From NCBI GenBank assembly GCA_963169245.1, contig CAUJEC010000083.1, positions 1 to 33,060 on the forward strand: DNA of 33,060 nt. Direction: 5' to 3'. The notes beneath the pieces are model-generated. The model did not search any database, was not told where the DNA came from, and saw only the letters and a list, made by a program, of their open reading frames with translations. Within the stretch, counting starts at the first letter, position 1. Each line of letters begins with the position of its first letter. A program made the position numbers and the translations under genes. The DNA comes from Actinomycetota bacterium. GTDB taxonomy: Bacteria > Actinomycetota > Acidimicrobiia > Acidimicrobiales > Microtrichaceae. Positions 29,320 to 33,060 of this stretch are shown one piece after another.

Positions 29320-32300
29320 TCAGCCCGTTGGCTTCGATGTAGTAGTTGTGGTCGTCGCCGGAACCTTGGTTGTGGTGGTCGACCCCATAGTATTCGAGCC
29401 CTTCGCGTCGAGTGATCGCCTAGCCATGTCCATAAGTACCCTGGCCTCCTCGATCGCCTTTGAGTATCCGGCGAGGTCGGACTCCTTGAGGCGTTGATCT
29501 GCCAGAGTGAACTTCGCGTCAGCCGCTGCGAGCAGTTCCTCCACCGATTGGGGTTCTGTGGTGTCTCCGGGGTCGGCCGTCGAACCGGAATCCGGCTCGA
29601 CGACGGGTGGCACCGTTTCCTCCCCTCCCTCGGTGTCTGCAACATCCTCACCCTCGGCTCGCCCATCGGGATTGGAGTCCATGAGGTCATCGAGTGCCGA
29701 GTCGATCGTGTCACCGAAACCAACGGCGTCACCGGAGATCAGCACGACCTTCTTGAGCGTGAAACGGCTGCTCCCCTCCTGGGCTACGTAGATAGGCCTC
29801 ATGTACATGAGGCTGTTGCCCAATGGGAGGATGAGAATGTTGCCGTACCGGATCCGTGAGCCCTGTTGACCAGTCAGGGTCTGGAACTCGGTCACAGGAA
29901 CATAAGTGACCATCTTTCGGTTGGCCTGAACCGGGCCATCGACGGAGTTATTGCGCTCTTGGCCTTTCCTCCCCTTCGACACCATGGTGATCTGTTCGAG
30001 TTCGCCGTAGTGCTCGGGGTCCATTCGAGCGATCATGACCGATGTCAGATTTCGACCGACGCCATCACCGGATGTGAGAACGAAGGGGCGCGTGAGAACG
30101 AATTGCGACCCTTTGGCAGTACCGATCTTGAGTTCCTGGTAGTAGGGCTCGATGGCATCGGATCGAGCCGTCGTGATCTGCCCAGGGGTCGAGTTGACCT
30201 CAGCTTTTGCCGTCCCGGTACCGGTATCCGATGGCTGGGGTGCGACAACCCACCGGTCACTGTTTGTGAAGAAGGTTGCCGGGTCGGACTGGTGGTAGTC
30301 ACCCCAGGCCTGGGTCTGAACCTTGAAGAGAAACTCCGGATAGCGGAAATGAGCCGAAAGATCGCTCGGGATCTGTTCCTCGAAGAGGCCGGGGAACGCT
30401 CGCGCATAGGCGCGAATGATCGGATCCTCTGCACCGGAGAGTTCATCGGCGAGATACAGCTTGACGGTCCCGTCATAGGCGTCGACGACAGCCTTAGCCG
30501 AGTTGCGTATGTAGTTGAACGATCCGCGAGCGCTCGGGTCCACTTCCGCTGCGTTGATCGACTGCGCGTACGGGTAACTGTCCGATGTTGTGTACAGATC
30601 GACGACGTACTTCACCCGACCGTCTATAAGAACCGGGTATGGGTCCGGATCAGCCTTCAGATACGGCACTACCTGCTTGACCCGCTCAAGCACATCGCGG
30701 GTGTAGATCACCTGACTCCGCTCGGTTATATTGCCCGAGATCAGGGGTTCGATGTGGCCGAAACGCAGTGCGAACGCCGCACGCTTGAAGATCGACCCGA
30801 GGCGAACGCCGCCGTCACCCTCATATGTGGTCGAGAGGTTGTCGGTGCTGAGTTCCCTCATCTTTGTTCCGACGATCGCATACCCGCTCATCGACTCGCC
30901 GACGTAGATCTCGGGCCGCTTGAGCTCGGGCAGCTTGTTGGTCTCGGGAGGAATCCCCGAAACGAGGAACCTCGGCTCGCCTCGACTGTTCACCGAGTTG
31001 GCAGGTGCGAGGGCAGCCCCGTAGCCGTGGGTGAATACGAGGTGTTCCTTTTCCCAGGTGCGCCTGGAGATCCCCCCGATGTTGAGTTCTCTGGCGGAGA
31101 TCACCACCGGGGTACGTGTGTCGTCCACCTGATAACGATCAACGTCGACATCGACGAACTGGTAGTACTCGCGGGCGACCTGCAGGTCCTGGATGGTCGG
31201 CTTCACCACCGTCGGATCGAGGAGTCTGGCGTTGTCGAGATTGACCGCACCCTCTTCCAGAGACTTCTCGCCCAGGCCCGACTCATATTCGAACGCAACG
31301 TTCTTGACGCCAACCAGGCCGAGAGCCTGCCGGGTTGCGGCGATGTTGCGTTGGACATAGGGCTTCTCCCGCGACAGTTCTGACGGGTTCACCTGGAAGC
31401 TCTGGACGAACGCAGGGTAGACACCTCCAGTCACCACAGCCAACAGAGCCCACAGACCAACCGTGATTGCTGGGATCGACCAGCCCTCTCGGCGGATGTT
31501 CACAAGAAGCACAATGCCCGCGAATACCGAGATCAGGATCATCAGTTGGATCGCTGGCAGCGTCGCGTGGATGTCGGTATAGCCGGCACCATCGAAACTC
31601 GAGCCATCGGAGAGAACCAGCCGCGACCGCTCCAACCAGTAGTCGATCGCTTTGACAAACGCAGCGAGCGCCAGAAGTACCGAGATGTGCGCCTTGGCAT
31701 TCACCGAAACCTTCTGCGCCGGGACACCGATGCGGATTGCACCATTCAGATAGTGGATGACCGTGGTGATGAGGATGGTCAACAACAGAAAGCCGAGCAA
31801 CCAGTCGGTCGCTGCGGAGAGCAGCGGGAGCTTGAAGACAAAGAACCCAATATCACGTCCGAAATGAAGATCGTTGACGCCGAACTCGCCGCTGTTCCAG
31901 TACAGAACCCAGTTCTGCCATTGGGCAACTGCGCTGACGGCGGGCACCAGCGAGATCCCCAGCGCAAGTGTGAACCAGATCAGCCTGCGTCGACCGCTCA
32001 CAAGTTCTCGATACCTAGCGAGCACTTCGTCGTCGGGCGAGACGCCAACGGGAAACCTTGGCGCTATCCGATCGGCGATCAACAGGTTCACAAAAATGAG
32101 GACGAACAGGACCAGGCCGGTAATGAACGAGATGGTGAGCTTCGCAGAGAGGAGCCGCTTCCAGACATCACCAAGACTCAGATTCTGGAACCACAGGTAG
32201 TCGGTCCAAAAAGTAGCTATGGAACGCATCGAGAACGCCAGCGCGATCACGATGAGAGCTACTACGGCGAAAGTTATACGTCTGGCATTTCCACCGGCGA

Positions 32301-32364
32301 GGGCACCACGCAGTCGACCACCTCCACGTCTGGGCGCATTGGGCATGTCCTCTGGAATTCGCAC
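29320..32364 (-). CDS. UPF0182 family large membrane protein
   Basis: This protein of about 1014 residues belongs to UPF0182, a family common in actinobacteria and cyanobacteria with no established function. The N-terminal third has about seven membrane segments (first near 29-47), with family features such as TFWTDYLWFQNLSLGDVW and DLHFGRDIGFFVFKLPLL. A large extracytoplasmic domain follows (YVQRNIAATRQALGL, THGYGAALAPANSVNSRGEP, EIYVGESMSGYAIVGT, DPYPVLIDGRVKYVVDLYTT). The C-terminus is an acidic linker, a helical segment (AAADAKFTLADQRLKESDLA) and a Thr-rich tail. The GTG at 32364 or an ATG six codons later (32344-32346) can start it; neither has a well-spaced SD. It follows the edge gene after nine bases. 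Confidence 0.92.
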   Translation of the reverse strand: MRIPEDMPNAPRRGGGRLRGALAGGNARRITFAVVALIVIALAFSMRSIATFWTDYLWFQNLSLGDVWKRLLSAKLTISFITGLVLFVLIFVNLLIADRIAPRFPVGVSPDDEVLARYRELVSGRRRLIWFTLALGISLVPAVSAVAQWQNWVLYWNSGEFGVNDLHFGRDIGFFVFKLPLLSAATDWLLGFLLLTILITTVIHYLNGAIRIGVPAQKVSVNAKAHISVLLALAAFVKAIDYWLERSRLVLSDGSSFDGAGYTDIHATLPAIQLMILISVFAGIVLLVNIRREGWSIPAITVGLWALLAVVTGGVYPAFVQSFQVNPSELSREKPYVQRNIAATRQALGLVGVKNVAFEYESGLGEKSLEEGAVNLDNARLLDPTVVKPTIQDLQVAREYYQFVDVDVDRYQVDDTRTPVVISARELNIGGISRRTWEKEHLVFTHGYGAALAPANSVNSRGEPRFLVSGIPPETNKLPELKRPEIYVGESMSGYAIVGTKMRELSTDNLSTTYEGDGGVRLGSIFKRAAFALRFGHIEPLISGNITERSQVIYTRDVLERVKQVVPYLKADPDPYPVLIDGRVKYVVDLYTTSDSYPYAQSINAAEVDPSARGSFNYIRNSAKAVVDAYDGTVKLYLADELSGAEDPIIRAYARAFPGLFEEQIPSDLSAHFRYPEFLFKVQTQAWGDYHQSDPATFFTNSDRWVVAPQPSDTGTGTAKAEVNSTPGQITTARSDAIEPYYQELKIGTAKGSQFVLTRPFVLTSGDGVGRNLTSVMIARMDPEHYGELEQITMVSKGRKGQERNNSVDGPVQANRKMVTYVPVTEFQTLTGQQGSRIRYGNILILPLGNSLMYMRPIYVAQEGSSRFTLKKVVLISGDAVGFGDTIDSALDDLMDSNPDGRAEGEDVADTEGGEETVPPVVEPDSGSTADPGDTTEPQSVEELLAAADAKFTLADQRLKESDLAGYSKAIEEARVLMDMARRSLDAKGSNTMGSTTTTKVPATTTTTTSKPTG

Positions 32365-32373
32365 CGGCTCAAT

Positions 32374-33060
32374 CTAGTTATGAGCGGGAACGAGGATGCA
32401 GCGGCAACCAGCATGGGCAGGTGGCGCCAGATCCCCTGTGGGGAACTCCTCGTCGCTCGGGACCGGGCCTGCCAGTGCGTTGTCCTCCCCGTCGGCACAG
32501 GGTAGTCCTCCGTTGTCGACAATCCAGATCCACGGTGTTCCGGAACCTGCGGCGTTGCGCTCGCCATGGGAGAAGCCCGCTATTGCCAGGTCGCTCGCCA
32601 TCTCAGTAAGCGCGCTCTGTCGCCAGTCCCGATAGACGGACTTGATCAACTGGGCGAGGCCATCGTTGTCCTCACCCGCCTCTTCAGCCTGATCCATGGC
32701 TCTTTCGAGGTGTGCCCGGTGCAGGGAGATGAATTCGCCAAGGAGCTTGACGAGCCGATCTCTCGAGTCGTCAGTCATTTCGAAAAGAGGTGTAGTTGTC
32801 ACTCCACCAACGGCACTCCAGAACGTGTGACCTGCCTCTGCTGCAGCGGAGAAATCGCCGATCAGTCCTTCTCCGAACACGTCGAGCATACGTTCGGTCG
32901 TGGGGATGACCTCTGCGATAGCGGGCCTCCCCTTCTTGTGTCGGCGAAGTCGATCAAGGACATCGTTCTGTTCATCCGACGCGATGCGCCTCAATGATCG
33001 GAGAATTTGACGCTCCACAGGGACGAGCAGTTCATCACGGGCGTCGAGGAGGCTTGAGAC
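32374..33060 (-). CDS. Protein with a capsid-maturation-like C-terminal motif (cut by window edge)
   Basis: The frame is open to the right edge; at least 228 residues are visible and the true start is outside. The N-terminal visible part is helical and charged (LLVPVERQILRSLRRIASDEQNDVLDRLRRH). The C-terminal 60 residues (WIWIVDNGGLPCADGEDNAL, FPTGDLAPPAHAGCRCILVP) resemble the Cys/His motif at the end of SPP1 gp7/Mu gpF head-morphogenesis proteins. In that motif I would expect CxxC, but the second Cys is Gly here (PCADG). No other phage gene is nearby, so it looks like a domesticated or host protein. It lies nine bases upstream of the UPF0182 gene and may be co-transcribed. Function is unknown. 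Confidence 0.6.
   Translation of the reverse strand, partial: VSSLLDARDELLVPVERQILRSLRRIASDEQNDVLDRLRRHKKGRPAIAEVIPTTERMLDVFGEGLIGDFSAAAEAGHTFWSAVGGVTTTPLFEMTDDSRDRLVKLLGEFISLHRAHLERAMDQAEEAGEDNDGLAQLIKSVYRDWRQSALTEMASDLAIAGFSHGERNAAGSGTPWIWIVDNGGLPCADGEDNALAGPVPSDEEFPTGDLAPPAHAGCRCILVPAHN

Noticed and set aside
29866-31383. 505-residue plus-strand open frame
   Set aside because: It lies entirely opposite the UPF0182 gene, has no recognisable domain or promoter, and is explained by codon bias.
32374-33060. Prophage remnant
   Set aside because: Only a short C-terminal motif is phage-like; neighbours are normal chromosomal genes, with no integrase, attachment site or composition change.

Overview
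The window is a GC-rich chromosomal segment from an actinobacterium. Two lineage-specific micro-ribosomal proteins (bS22 and bL37), a UPF0182 membrane protein, the order tatD-x-rsmA-ispE, frequent TTG/GTG starts with good Shine-Dalgarno (SD) sequences, and several apparently leaderless promoters support this. Acidimicrobiia is my best guess at class level, but that is inference and no marker in the window proves it. I see no insertion sequence, CRISPR array, rRNA gene or integrated prophage. No stretch longer than 300 bases lacks a gene.

Region 1 (1-4014, minus strand) is a housekeeping cluster read in the order tRNA-Gln, glmU, prs, rplY, pth, mfd (mfd cut by the left edge). It combines UDP-sugar precursor synthesis, PRPP synthesis and translation/repair functions. 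The GlmU is short: the nucleotidyltransferase half is complete, but the left-handed beta-helix ends before the acetyltransferase active site. Its ATG lies one base after the 3' end of the tRNA.

Region 2 (4226-11186) is an exopolysaccharide locus: a family 2 glycosyltransferase, an initiating polyprenyl-phosphate glycosylphosphotransferase, a CelD/FemAB-like GNAT protein, a Wzx-type flippase, and a Wzz-like copolymerase fused to a degenerate tyrosine-kinase-like domain. Two near-identical palindromes sit just upstream of the Wzz-like gene. Region 3 (11453-14714) holds bS22 on the plus strand, then ispE, rsmA, a small anchored Ser/Thr-rich protein and tatD on the minus strand in a tightly overlapping operon. 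Region 4 (14724-17639) returns to polysaccharide with a 971-residue protein. It joins an O-antigen ligase/polymerase domain, a second Wzz domain and a second degenerate kinase-like domain. This fusion, paired with the separate Wzz/pseudokinase, is the most unusual system here: both kinase-like domains lack Walker A and Walker B residues but keep the Walker A' aspartates.

Region 5 (17913-21351, minus) is ychF, a DUF192 gene, rsmI and a PfkB/adenosine-kinase-like gene. Region 6 (21499-25892) has bL37 (+), a queuosine-precursor-type transporter (-) that diverges from a VOC-family gene (+) over only 23 bases, an acyl-CoA dehydrogenase (+) under a perfect TetR-like palindrome, and an unrecognised acidic protein (+). 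Region 7 (26037-33060, minus) contains an unidentified gene cut by the right edge, a UPF0182 protein, a DedA protein and a K+-independent-type membrane pyrophosphatase.

Functionally, most of the window is translation, nucleotide and isoprenoid maintenance, interleaved with a complete-looking Wzx/Wzy-type polysaccharide export pathway: initiation, extension, flipping, polymerisation and chain-length control. All motif and family calls are by eye, with no database search.
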